From the NCBI RefSeq assembly GCF_923081025.1, contig NZ_CAKLPZ010000002.1, forward strand, positions 186,001 through 250,000: a DNA stretch of 64,000 nt, given 5' to 3'. Each line of letters opens with the position of its first letter. Within the stretch, counting starts at the first letter, position 1. This DNA is from Neolewinella maritima (GTDB lineage: Bacteria; Bacteroidota; Bacteroidia; Chitinophagales; Saprospiraceae). Below the pieces are notes generated by a model. It saw nothing but the letters and a program-made list of their open reading frames with translations, was not told the origin of the DNA and did not search any database. A program made the translations under genes and the position numbers. Of the stretch, positions 16,264 through 25,195 are shown piece after piece.

Positions 16264-19200
16264 TCACTCGAGCCCCTGGAAAAACCCTAGCTCCGCTGCG
16301 TCCACTTCCTGTTGGTAGCCGGCGAAATCTTCGGCGAAGAAGGTGTCCACCTCTGCGACAAAGTCGTCCGCACCGGCGCGGAACTGCTGGAGCATCAACT
16401 GCGCCATCTGGCTGGGTGAGCCCTCGACCTGACTGATGTAGCTGCGGGCACCATACAGTTTGGACTGCAGGTTGGTCGGGTTGCGCTGGATGCCTTTCTG
16501 TCCATCGGGGTCCATAAGGATCTCCTCCAGCTGATCGATCTGCTTGACGATCTCCTTGCCGCGCTTGGTGAGGGTGTCTTTGGTAGCCTCGGGGGCATCG
16601 GTGAGTACGCCATCGACCCGCTTGATGCTCTTGCGGGCGTCCTGCAGGCGATCGAAGGCGGTCTTCACGCGGGTGATCTCCGTTTCCAGCTCGGCGGCCA
16701 GGGCATTGCGCTGGGTGTAGCGGCCGCTGCCCTGGAAGGTGTCGCGGGGGTCGGCGGCGATGGTCACTACGGTTGAATCCACATGATCTCCGTAGGTCAT
16801 CAGGATGCGGTAGGTGCCGGGTACGACGGGCAGACCGCTGGGCAGGTCGGCGTCTTCCTTGCGCTCGCGGCGGCTGGGCATCTCCATGCCGTCGGCACGC
16901 ATGTTCCAGGCGCTGCGGTTCATGCCCCACTTGGGCTTTTCGGTATAGGTGCGGATGGTGTCGCCGGACTGCAGGTCGATGACCTGAACCTTCACCTTGT
17001 TTTTGGGGGCGGGGATGGTCTCGATCTCATCGTCCTGGGTGCGATAGGCCTGCTCGACGCTGCCCGTCTCGCGGGCGGGGATATCCTCCTTGATCTCGGG
17101 GGCTATCATGGTGTACTCGGTCATGCGGGAAAGGTCGACGGTGTCCGATACCTCGCCGGGGCCGCCGGGGCGCACCCAGTAGGTGAGCAGGGCACCATCG
17201 GGCCGGTCCGTACCCTGAAACTGCCCCTGGGCGTAAAAGCGGGTGCCCTGGTAGGAGCGGCTTTCGTACTGGTACGCGTTCGGGGCGGGGAAGACGGCGA
17301 AGGAATCTTGCAGCATCTCCGGGCCGCGCTTGGCCATTTCCCGGAAGGGGCGGATATCGTCCATGATGTAGATCGCCCGCCCGAAGGTGCCCACAATCAG
17401 GTCGTGCTCGCGGGGGTGAATCTTGAGGTCGATGGTGGAGACGTGGGGATAGTCGGCGTCGAAACGCGTCCAGTTGTCGCCGTAGTCGAGGCTATACCAC
17501 AGTCCCTGGTCGGTGCCCAGGAAGAGCAGGTTCTCCTGCACTGGGTCCTGCACGATGGCCTGGGCGTGACCGCTGACCTTGTCTTCATCCACGATCTGGG
17601 TGAAGCTGCCGCCGTAGTTGCTGGTGTGGTAGACCATCGGGCGGGTATCGCCGCGGCGGTAATCGTTGACCACGATAAAGGCCTCGCCCGGATTGATCGG
17701 TGAAGATTCGATGTAGCCGATCCAGCTGCCGGGGGTCATACCGGGCAGGCGGGCGGTGAGATCGGTCCAGCTGCCGCCGCCGTTGCGGGTCACGTGCAGG
17801 CGCCCGTCGTCGCTACCGACCCAGAGGGTGCTGTCGCCCAGGGCGTACTCGATCCGCTCGGGCACGATCGTAAGCAGGGTGGTGTGGTTCTCGGCCTGGG
17901 TGGCGTCGATGGTGAGGCCGCCGCTGATGGCCGAGCGCTGCAGACTGGTATCGTTGGTGGTGAGGTCGGGGCTGATGATCTCCCAGTTCATGCCTCCGTC
18001 CGTGGTCTTGTGCACGTACTGACTGCCCATATAAATGGTATTCGCATCCGTGGGCGACTGAGCGATCGGGGCGTTCCAGTTGAAGCGCAGGAACTCCCCG
18101 TCGGGGTGCACGGGCCGGATAAAGGTCGTCTTGCCCGTAGGCCGGTGCACGGTGCCGAGGTAACCGCCCTGACTGGCCGCGTACACCACGTCGGGCTCGT
18201 CGGGCTTGAAGATCATGTCGAAGCCGTCGCCGAAAAAGACCTCCTGCCAGTCGGCATCCGTGATACCGCCGGATTTTAGTCCCTGACTGGGGCCGACCCA
18301 GCTACCGTTGTCCTGCATGCCGCCGCCTACGAGGTAGGGGTAGCTCATGTCGTAGGCGATGTGGTAGAACTGCCCCACCGGCAGGTTCTGGGCAAAACGC
18401 CAGGTATCGCCACCGTCGTGGCTGATGTTGAGTCCGCCGTCGTTGCCGTCGATGATGTAGTCGGGGTTCTCCGGGTCGATCCAGAACGAGTGGTGGTCGG
18501 GGTGCACGTTGTTGCCGTAGTTGGCGATCTCGTTAAAGGTATTGCCGCCATCTTCCGAGCGGCTCACGTAGGTAGCGATGTGAAACACCCGGTTCTCGTT
18601 CTGCGGGTCGACGTAGATCTCGGCGTAGTAGAAGGGACGGTCGCCCACGTTCTTCTTGGTCACCAGACTGAAGGTCTTACCGCCGTCGGTGCTCTTGTAG
18701 AGTCCGTTGTCTTCAGTCTCTTCCACCAGGGCGTAGACGATGTTCGGCTTATTGGCGGCGATGGCCAGACCGATACGGCCGAGGTTGCCCTTGGGCAGTC
18801 CGTCCTTTGCGGTGCGGCGTGTCCAATTGTCGCCGCCGTCGGTCGTCACCCAGATACCCGAGCCGGGGCCGCCCGAATTGAAGTAGTCGGGGTCGCGGTC
18901 GAAGGTCCAGGTCGCGGCGATCAGCTTATTGGGGTTGGTGGGGTCCATGACCAGTTCCGCAATACCGGTGCCCTGGTCGATGTAGAGCACTTTGTCCCAG
19001 TTCTTGCCGCCATCGGTGGTGCGGTACACCCCACGTTCGGGATTCGGGGCCCACATATTGCCGAGGGCACCGACGTAGACCGTATTCGGGTCGGTCGGGT
19101 GGGGGTGGATGCGGTAGATGGCCTTCGTGTCCTCCAGGCCCATCAGCTCCCAGTGTTCGCCGCCGTCGAGGCTGCGGTAGATGCCGCCGCCGTAGTTGGC

Positions 19201-19551
19201 CGAGTTGCGGGGGTTGCCCTCGCCGGTACCGGCCCAGACGATGCTGGGGTTGGCCTCGCTCACCGCTATCGCGCCGATCGACAGGTGCTTCTGCTCGTCG
19301 AACAGGGGCCGGAAGCTGGTCCCCCCGTTCTCGCTCATCCATAGGCCACCCGAGGCGGTGCCGACGTAGATTTTGTCCTTATCCACGGGGTGCACGTCGA
19401 TGCCCGTCACCCGACCCGACATACCGGCCGGACCGATGGGGCGCGGCGCCAGCGCCTTCCAGTGATCTTTATCCAGGTTTTGCTGGGCGTGCAGCAGGGC
19501 GGGGCCGCAGGTGCAAAAAAGTAGAGCTAGAAGCGGGGCGAGGTAACGCAT
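16264..19551 (-). CDS. secreted VPS10/sortilin-like BNR repeat beta-propeller protein
   Basis: Large exported protein of 1095 residues with a signal peptide (ending LLHAQ) and two seven- to ten-bladed propellers made of BNR/sortilin-type repeats. Repeated blocks of the form YRSLDGGEHWE, YRTTDGGKNWDKV, YKSTDGGKTFS, SEDGGNTF and YSLDYGDNWTR mark the blades (about 30-760). The C-terminal 300 residues include a beta-sandwich, then a helical coiled-coil segment (about 970-1090). There is no T9SS tail. The family is widespread in Bacteroidota, often labelled glycosyl hydrolase, but no catalytic residues are recognisable and the function is unknown. A copy of the dispersed CGCAGGTGC motif lies inside the signal-peptide codons (19498-19516). 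Confidence 0.85.
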   Translation of the reverse strand: MRYLAPLLALLFCTCGPALLHAQQNLDKDHWKALAPRPIGPAGMSGRVTGIDVHPVDKDKIYVGTASGGLWMSENGGTSFRPLFDEQKHLSIGAIAVSEANPSIVWAGTGEGNPRNSANYGGGIYRSLDGGEHWELMGLEDTKAIYRIHPHPTDPNTVYVGALGNMWAPNPERGVYRTTDGGKNWDKVLYIDQGTGIAELVMDPTNPNKLIAATWTFDRDPDYFNSGGPGSGIWVTTDGGDNWTRRTAKDGLPKGNLGRIGLAIAANKPNIVYALVEETEDNGLYKSTDGGKTFSLVTKKNVGDRPFYYAEIYVDPQNENRVFHIATYVSRSEDGGNTFNEIANYGNNVHPDHHSFWIDPENPDYIIDGNDGGLNISHDGGDTWRFAQNLPVGQFYHIAYDMSYPYLVGGGMQDNGSWVGPSQGLKSGGITDADWQEVFFGDGFDMIFKPDEPDVVYAASQGGYLGTVHRPTGKTTFIRPVHPDGEFLRFNWNAPIAQSPTDANTIYMGSQYVHKTTDGGMNWEIISPDLTTNDTSLQRSAISGGLTIDATQAENHTTLLTIVPERIEYALGDSTLWVGSDDGRLHVTRNGGGSWTDLTARLPGMTPGSWIGYIESSPINPGEAFIVVNDYRRGDTRPMVYHTSNYGGSFTQIVDEDKVSGHAQAIVQDPVQENLLFLGTDQGLWYSLDYGDNWTRFDADYPHVSTIDLKIHPREHDLIVGTFGRAIYIMDDIRPFREMAKRGPEMLQDSFAVFPAPNAYQYESRSYQGTRFYAQGQFQGTDRPDGALLTYWVRPGGPGEVSDTVDLSRMTEYTMIAPEIKEDIPARETGSVEQAYRTQDDEIETIPAPKNKVKVQVIDLQSGDTIRTYTEKPKWGMNRSAWNMRADGMEMPSRRERKEDADLPSGLPVVPGTYRILMTYGDHVDSTVVTIAADPRDTFQGSGRYTQRNALAAELETEITRVKTAFDRLQDARKSIKRVDGVLTDAPEATKDTLTKRGKEIVKQIDQLEEILMDPDGQKGIQRNPTNLQSKLYGARSYISQVEGSPSQMAQLMLQQFRAGADDFVAEVDTFFAEDFAGYQQEVDAAELGFFQGLE
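19498..19516 (+). repeat. dispersed CGCAGGTGC motif within signal-peptide codons
   Basis: GGCGGGGCCGCAGGTGCAA on the plus strand, a near-perfect match to the consensus GCGGGGNCGCAGGTGCRAA. On the coding (minus) strand it supplies the codons for C-T-C-G-P-A in the signal peptide of the propeller protein. Confidence 0.6.
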
Positions 19552-19799
19552 ACGTGGTGGGGTAAGGGGCTAAGATACGGAGGTCTCGCAAAGCGATCCG
19601 GTCGGCAGGGCCTGCATCCCTCCCCCTACTGTCGGGCGGATCCCACTACCCATGGGTCGGAAGTCCGGAAGAATAACCCAATAATCCACCCGGGAGAGCG
19701 TTTTATCCCTACGCCAAAAAGTACGGGTGATAAAAGCGGTTTTTACCGCGATCGACCCCAGACGGCTCCCTTTCTAGATCCCTATAGTCCCATCTATTG

Positions 19800-22577
19800 A
19801 TGAAGCTTTACCACCTGTGTTTTACCCTTCTACTGCCCTTCTTTGTCGCCGGGCAGACTATTCCCTACCAGCTCGATTACCTCGACGTCAACCCCGATAA
19901 ACAGGGCGCTGACATTCTGGAACTCTCCGCCATCGGCAGCCGCATCTACTGGGGCACCGAGGGCGACGTGAACTACCTCTCCACCGGCTCGGCCGAGTCC
20001 ACCTTCAGCTTCCAGGGCGGGGTGGGCCTGCGCGACGGTATCGAGCCCCTGGGCCACATCGGCAACCTCTACTACTTCCACTACCGCGACAGCAACGACC
20101 GGGGCTACAACATCGTCGTCAACGCCATCGTGCCCATCCCCGAGGTGCTCGAACTGCCCCTGCTGGAGGATGAGAAGTGGACCCACACCGCACCCGTCAT
20201 GGCCAACGAAAAGCTCTACGCCGTGCGCGAACGCAACGACCGCAGTACCAGAAGCCACATCGTACAGCTCATCGAGACCGACCTGGCCACCGAGGCCAGC
20301 ACGATCGTAGTGGCCGATACCGTGACCTACAGCAACTACCCCGTCACCAAGAGTATGGTTGCCGACGGCGACCTGGTCTACTATACCCGCCCCCAGGCCG
20401 GCGGCGTAGGTCCGGCCAGCTATAATGCCAGCACCGCCGTAGTCACCGATCTGGGCACCTTCCCCTCCCCCGCCTACCTCAACTACGAGCGGGTGGGTAA
20501 CTATACCCTCCTGCGGTACCGGCAGCAGGGTAACTACTACGGCGACACCTACTTCCTCACGCCCACCGGCACCGGCGACCAGATCCCCGGAGGAATCCTC
20601 CGCGACCAGTCCGTGGCCCTCACCGACGCCCTGGTCAGCGTAGATACGAACGGAGCACTACTAGCCTATTACTATGCCGATGGCTCCTCCGCCCTACTAG
20701 CAGACCTGGGCACCGAAGACAATGACAATCCCCGCCTGTTCCAACTGACCGACGACGAACTGCTCTTCTACCAGCTCAGCAGCGGCGGAGCCTGGACCGT
20801 GGCCCGCACCGATGGCACCACCGCCGGTACCCGCTCTACCGCCACCCTGCCCAACACCAGCACCAGCGGCCCCGCCCAGACGGTACGCCTCGGTGCCTAC
20901 GTCGCCCTCAGCTCCACCAACCAGCCGGTCTACATCTACGACCCCCGCAACGACGACCTGCAGGAGGTAGCCGCCAACTTCAACCTCGTGGGCCCCAACC
21001 CACCGCTGGCCTCCCTCGGCGACCGGCTCTACTTCGCCGCCATCGCCCCGGGGCGCGGCGAGCAGCTCCACTACCTCACCATCGACAACCAGCGCACCCT
21101 CAGCGGTACCGCCTTTACGGACGAGAACGGCAACGGCGTACAGGATACCGATGAGACCGGCATCGCCAACCTGATGATCACCGTGGAAGGCACCGACGGA
21201 AAGAATTTCCTCACCACCGATTCGGCGGGGCACTACGCCCTGGCCGTCCTCGATGGCGAGACCTACACCGTCACGGCCTACCAGCCCGACTGCTACGTCC
21301 GCACCACCGCCGCGGATAGCTACACCGTCACCGTACCCACCGATCCACACCAGGCGATCGACTTCGGCTACGCCCTGCAGGACGGTGCCGCCGACCTGAC
21401 GCTCTACTTCAGCGCCGGCCGGGTGCGCTGCAACACCAAGGCCCCCTTCTGGATCACGGTGCGCAACGACGGCTGCCTGCCCCTGGCCGGCACCGCTACG
21501 GTCAAACTTCAGGACAACGTAAGCTTCGTATCCGTCAACCGCGACTCGGTCATGCTGACTGACAGCACCATCACCTTCACCTTCGACACCCTGCAGCCCG
21601 GTGAGCTGTACCACAATGCCATGAAGCTGCAGATGCCCAGCGAGGACTTCGCCGGCGACACTATTGTCCTGGCCGGGACCGCGGGTGCCAGTTTTCAGGA
21701 AGGTATCGCGGTGACCGATACGGTGAACTTCGAGACCATCCTGCGCTGTGCCGTCGACCCCAACGACAAGGCCGTCTTCCCCTTCCGGGCCGATAGCACC
21801 CACAGCAACTACACCCAGGCCGGCGAAACCCTGCGCTACACCATCCGCTTCGAGAACATGGGCAACGATACGGCCTTTGCGGTACGCATCGAGGACCAGC
21901 TCTCCGAGCACCTCGACGGCACTACCCTGCGGCCCATCGAGGCCAGCCACCCCTACGAGCTGAAGCTATCCGACCAGGGCCTGCTGACCGTCAACTTCCC
22001 CGGTATCGAGCTGGTCGACTCCTCAGTGGATGCCGCCGCCAGTCAGGGTTTCGTGGTCTTCGAGATCCAGCCTATGGCGGAGCTGCCCGAGATGACCCGC
22101 ATCGAGAACACCGCCGGCATCTTCTTCGACTTCAACCGCCCCGTGATCACCAATACGGTCGTATCCACCATCGTGAGCGATCTGGACAAGGACGACGACG
22201 GCGTATACTTCTGGGAAGACTGTGACGACAACGACGCCAGCATCTCCCCCTTCGCCAAGGAGATCCCCGAGAACGACGTGGATGAGAACTGCGATGGCAT
22301 CATCGAAAAGACCGTATCCACCATCCAGGTACTCTCCGGCACCCTGGAGGTATACCCCAACCCGGCGGGCCGCTGGTTGCAGCTGCGCTACTCGCAGTCG
22401 GCCGCACTGCGCGCTACCCTGGTGGATGCTACCGGACGCCAGCTGCTCACCACCTCCTTCACCGGCGAACTGCAACTGGCGGTAGACCGCTACCCCGCCG
22501 GCGTGTACCTGCTGCGGGTCGAGGACCCTGCGACCGGCGAGGCCGGGCAGCGGCGGATCGTGCTGCGGGGCCACTAG
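19800..22577 (+). CDS. T9SS cargo protein with SdrD-B-like, DUF7619-like and calcium-binding segments
   Basis: Secreted protein of 925 residues. The ATG at 19800 gives MKLYHLCFTLLLPFFVAGQ as signal peptide; an in-frame TTG lies just before it. An N-terminal propeller-like region of unknown role (about 20-430) is followed by an SdrD B-like domain (LSGTAFTDENGNGVQDTDET, residues about 438-520). A repeat-like domain with CAVDPNDKAVFP follows, as seen in DUF7619 proteins, then an acidic MopE-like calcium-binding stretch (DKDDDGVYFWEDCDDNDASI). It ends in a type A T9SS sorting domain starting LEVYPNPAGRWLQLRYS. The cell is therefore expected to place it on the surface or outside. Specific function is unknown. 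Confidence 0.85.
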   Translation: MKLYHLCFTLLLPFFVAGQTIPYQLDYLDVNPDKQGADILELSAIGSRIYWGTEGDVNYLSTGSAESTFSFQGGVGLRDGIEPLGHIGNLYYFHYRDSNDRGYNIVVNAIVPIPEVLELPLLEDEKWTHTAPVMANEKLYAVRERNDRSTRSHIVQLIETDLATEASTIVVADTVTYSNYPVTKSMVADGDLVYYTRPQAGGVGPASYNASTAVVTDLGTFPSPAYLNYERVGNYTLLRYRQQGNYYGDTYFLTPTGTGDQIPGGILRDQSVALTDALVSVDTNGALLAYYYADGSSALLADLGTEDNDNPRLFQLTDDELLFYQLSSGGAWTVARTDGTTAGTRSTATLPNTSTSGPAQTVRLGAYVALSSTNQPVYIYDPRNDDLQEVAANFNLVGPNPPLASLGDRLYFAAIAPGRGEQLHYLTIDNQRTLSGTAFTDENGNGVQDTDETGIANLMITVEGTDGKNFLTTDSAGHYALAVLDGETYTVTAYQPDCYVRTTAADSYTVTVPTDPHQAIDFGYALQDGAADLTLYFSAGRVRCNTKAPFWITVRNDGCLPLAGTATVKLQDNVSFVSVNRDSVMLTDSTITFTFDTLQPGELYHNAMKLQMPSEDFAGDTIVLAGTAGASFQEGIAVTDTVNFETILRCAVDPNDKAVFPFRADSTHSNYTQAGETLRYTIRFENMGNDTAFAVRIEDQLSEHLDGTTLRPIEASHPYELKLSDQGLLTVNFPGIELVDSSVDAAASQGFVVFEIQPMAELPEMTRIENTAGIFFDFNRPVITNTVVSTIVSDLDKDDDGVYFWEDCDDNDASISPFAKEIPENDVDENCDGIIEKTVSTIQVLSGTLEVYPNPAGRWLQLRYSQSAALRATLVDATGRQLLTTSFTGELQLAVDRYPAGVYLLRVEDPATGEAGQRRIVLRGH

Positions 22578-22597
22578 GTAATCGGGGGGCCGAGCTT

Positions 22598-22618
22598 GCG
22601 CACCTGCGGCCGCGCCCC
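22598..22618 (-). repeat. dispersed CGCAGGTGC motif between the T9SS cargo gene and the pterin dehydratase gene
   Basis: Minus-strand reading GGGCGCGGCCGCAGGTGCGC matches the consensus with two changes. It lies 20 bases after one stop codon and 25 bases before the next start. Confidence 0.55.
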
Positions 22619-22643
22619 CCGTTACACCTGCTAAAGCCCTAAC

Positions 22644-22889
22644 ATGTCCTGGACCCACACCGACGACGCCCTGCACCACGACTTCCAGTTTGCCGACTTC
22701 CGGCAGGCCTTCGCCTTCATGACCGAGGTAGCCTTTGCCGCCGAGGCCGCCAACCACCACCCCAACTGGTCGAACGTGTACAACAACGTCACGATCAGAC
22801 TGACCACCCACGACGCCGGCAATACCGTGACGGATAAGGATCGAAAGCTCGCCGAGCGGATCGACCATATCTTTGCGCGCTATGCGTAA
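22644..22889 (+). CDS. phhB: 4a-hydroxytetrahydrobiopterin dehydratase (pterin-4a-carbinolamine dehydratase)
   Basis: Small cytoplasmic enzyme (81 residues) that dehydrates 4a-hydroxytetrahydropterin during recycling of the pterin cofactor of aromatic amino acid hydroxylases; EC 4.2.1.96. The active-site signature is intact: ANHHPNWSNVYNNVTIRL with the two catalytic His residues, then TTHDAGNTVTDKDRKLAERID. It is slightly shorter than the usual 95-110 residues because it starts immediately before the DFQFADFRQAFAFM helix. No aromatic amino acid hydroxylase is in the window. Its last codons overlap the start of the following TPR gene, so the two are probably translated together. Confidence 0.93.
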   Translation: MSWTHTDDALHHDFQFADFRQAFAFMTEVAFAAEAANHHPNWSNVYNNVTIRLTTHDAGNTVTDKDRKLAERIDHIFARYA

Positions 22890-24360
22890 GGTATTTCTGC
22901 TTTGCACGCTCCTGTGGAGCTCACTGACTGTCGGGGGTACGGTGGAATACCGCTATGTGCTCAGTCCGGAAGTCCGGGCGGTGTATACCGACGTCATGAC
23001 CCTGGAGCTGGACCTGGCCGAGGCCGGCATCAGCCGCCTTAAACGGACCGAGCCGCGCAATCTGGCAGCCTACCACCTGGAGAGCTACGTGGATTTCTTC
23101 CGGCTCTACCTGACGGGTGATGAAAGCCTGGACGGACTGCTCGCCGAGCGCTTCGACCGCCGCATCGAATGGCTGGAGCGGGGCGACGAAAGCTCGCCCT
23201 ACCACCGCTATGCCCTGGCCGAGGTCAGGCTGCACCGCAGCCTGATCGACCTACGCTTCGAGCGGCACCTGGCGGCCTTTCGCCACCTCAACCGGGCGCA
23301 CAAGGAACTTCGCGATAATGCGGAAGCTTTTCCCGACTTCCTACCGACCTATAAGGACCTAGGCCTGCTGCATGCTGCCGTGGGGGCCATCCCGCCGCAG
23401 TACAAGTGGGGGGTAGAGTTGTTTTCCTCGCTCAGCGGCAGTATCGCGCAGGGCCGGGAAGAACTGCGGCGCGCGCTGGCCGATGTGGATAGTCCCTTCC
23501 ACCTAGAGACCCAGGTGCTGTACGCCTTCATGGAGCTGCATCTGGCTGACCGGCCCGATCATGCCTACCGCACCGCAGGCCAACTTCAGCTCGATCCGGC
23601 GAACAACAAGCTACACTGCTTCGTGCTGGCCTCCCTGGCCATGCGCAGCAACCGCAATGCCGAGGCGATCCGCCTACTGGAACGGCAGCGACGGGGTGGG
23701 ACGGCGGCGGACTTCCCCTACCTGGATTTCCTGCTCGGCCAGGCCAAATTGAGAGATCTGAACGCACAGTCGCGGGTGCACTTTCAGTCGTTCCTGCTCC
23801 GCTATGCCGGCCGCCACTTCCGGGAGGAGGCGATCCAGAAGATCGCCTGGTCGTACCTCCTGGAGGGTGACGCGCCGGGCTACCACCGGGCTATGGCCGA
23901 GATCAGCGGTGGTAGTCGGGCCGGTGGAGACGAGAGTGCCGCCCGGGAAGCCGCCAGTGACCGGTCGCCTCATCTGGGGCTGCTGCGTGCCCGTCTGCTC
24001 TTCGACGGGGGCTACTTCGATCGGGCGCGCACGGAACTGAACGCTATCTCCCTAAATAACCTGACAACGGACGAGCAGCTGGAGCACCACTACCGGACCG
24101 GGCGGGTGCTGGGGGGCCTGAAGGAGTATACCGGAGCCCTATCGTTCTACGCGCGCACCATCGCGCTGGGCCGGGCGAACCCGGCCTACTATGCCTGCAA
24201 TGCCGCCCTTCAGGCGGGGCTGGTGGAAGAGAAGCGGGGGCATCCCGTGGCGGCGAAGAAGTACTTTCAGACCTGTCTGGACCTGGAGCCCGCCGAATAC
24301 CGCACCGGCCTGCACATGCTGGCCAAGGCGGGGCTAGACCGATTGGCCTCGGCGTCTTAG
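22882..24360 (+). CDS. exported tetratricopeptide-repeat protein of unknown function
   Basis: A 492-residue protein with an N-terminal signal peptide (MRKVFLLCTLLWSSLTVGG) and alpha-helical repeats of TPR type for almost its whole length. Examples are YALAEVRLHRSLIDLRFERH, HCFVLASLAMRSNRNAEAIR and YRTGRVLGGLKEYTGALSFY. No enzymatic motif is visible. The ATG at 22882 lies inside the last codons of the pterin dehydratase gene (8-base overlap), so it is preferred to the TTG at 22873. It probably acts in the periplasm as a protein-binding scaffold (inference). The 3' end overlaps the convergent deacetylase gene by 4 bases. Confidence 0.75.
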   Translation: MRKVFLLCTLLWSSLTVGGTVEYRYVLSPEVRAVYTDVMTLELDLAEAGISRLKRTEPRNLAAYHLESYVDFFRLYLTGDESLDGLLAERFDRRIEWLERGDESSPYHRYALAEVRLHRSLIDLRFERHLAAFRHLNRAHKELRDNAEAFPDFLPTYKDLGLLHAAVGAIPPQYKWGVELFSSLSGSIAQGREELRRALADVDSPFHLETQVLYAFMELHLADRPDHAYRTAGQLQLDPANNKLHCFVLASLAMRSNRNAEAIRLLERQRRGGTAADFPYLDFLLGQAKLRDLNAQSRVHFQSFLLRYAGRHFREEAIQKIAWSYLLEGDAPGYHRAMAEISGGSRAGGDESAAREAASDRSPHLGLLRARLLFDGGYFDRARTELNAISLNNLTTDEQLEHHYRTGRVLGGLKEYTGALSFYARTIALGRANPAYYACNAALQAGLVEEKRGHPVAAKKYFQTCLDLEPAEYRTGLHMLAKAGLDRLASAS

Positions 24361-25028
24361 GCCGTCTTGAGTTGCACGTCGCTCAGGGCGGCGGGCTGGG
24401 TGAGTAGCTCGGGCGTGAGCCGGTCGAATACGTAGCCCAGCTTGTGGTAGTGGGCCAGCAGACGGGGCAGGACGTTGCGGACCTTCTCCTCAGCCTTGAG
24501 GCTGTCGTGCAGCACGACGATGCTGCCGGGGCGGGCGTTATTGACCACATTATCGAAGCAGTCGTCGGGCGTGAGCTCGGGATCGAAGTCACCGCTGAGT
24601 ACGTCCCACATCACGATCTCGTAGTGGCGCTGCAGGAACTGGGCCTGACTGGGCTTGAGCCGGCCGTAGGGGGGGCGGAAGAGGGTGGTCTTGAGCTGCT
24701 TGGCGCAGTGGCGCACGTCGTGGAAGTAAGGGACGTTGTCGGTCTTCCAGCCATCGAGGTGGTGCATGGTGTGGTTGCCTACGGTATGGCCGGCATCGAC
24801 GACGGCCTGCAAGACGCTGGAGTAGCGCCGCACGTTGTTTCCTACACAGAAAAAGGTGGCCTTGGCATCGTACTGGGCGAGCTGTTCGAGCACCCAGGGC
24901 GTGAGCTGTGGGATGGGACCGTCATCGAAGGTCAGGTAAAGGGTAGGCTGTGCCGTGGCGTGCTCGGCGCGCCAGTGGAAGGTGGGGAACAGCTTCTGAA
25001 TTACCCGGGGTGTTTTGATGAGGTACAT
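24357..25028 (-). CDS. polysaccharide deacetylase (NodB homology domain) family protein
   Basis: Predicted metal-dependent carbohydrate esterase removing acetyl or formyl groups from polysaccharide or peptidoglycan sugars. NodB-domain motifs are present in order: LYLTFDDGP (motif 1, catalytic base and metal Asp), HTVGNHTMHH (motif 2, metal-binding His pair), LFRPPYGRLK (motif 3, Arg), MWDVLSGDFD (motif 4) and SIVVLHDS (motif 5, His). At 223 residues it is a minimal NodB domain. There is no clear signal peptide; the N-terminus YLIKTPRVIQKLFPTFHWRA is amphipathic, so location is uncertain. It is a single gene, convergent with the TPR gene and divergent from gltX. Confidence 0.9.
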   Translation of the reverse strand: MYLIKTPRVIQKLFPTFHWRAEHATAQPTLYLTFDDGPIPQLTPWVLEQLAQYDAKATFFCVGNNVRRYSSVLQAVVDAGHTVGNHTMHHLDGWKTDNVPYFHDVRHCAKQLKTTLFRPPYGRLKPSQAQFLQRHYEIVMWDVLSGDFDPELTPDDCFDNVVNNARPGSIVVLHDSLKAEEKVRNVLPRLLAHYHKLGYVFDRLTPELLTQPAALSDVQLKTA

Positions 25029-25073
25029 GTGTCTGTGTTCATAGGGGGGCTAGCTACTTTGGGGGGGCTGAAC

Positions 25074-25081
25074 TACCTTTG
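25074..25081 (+). promoter_or_regulatory. TAnnTTTG promoter box upstream of gltX
   Basis: TACCTTTG is an exact match to the Bacteroidota -7 element TAnnTTTG. It sits 114 bases before the gltX start, so it implies a long leader if used. No good -33 element is seen at the usual distance. Confidence 0.45.
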
Positions 25082-25195
25082 CGGCCATCAGGACCAGCGG
25101 CGGTTTGTCAGGTACTTAGTAAACGTTTTTGCGCCTGTTTCTGCTGCTTCCCCAAATATTATTTTACCGGCGACTGTCCGCCCAATTACACTACT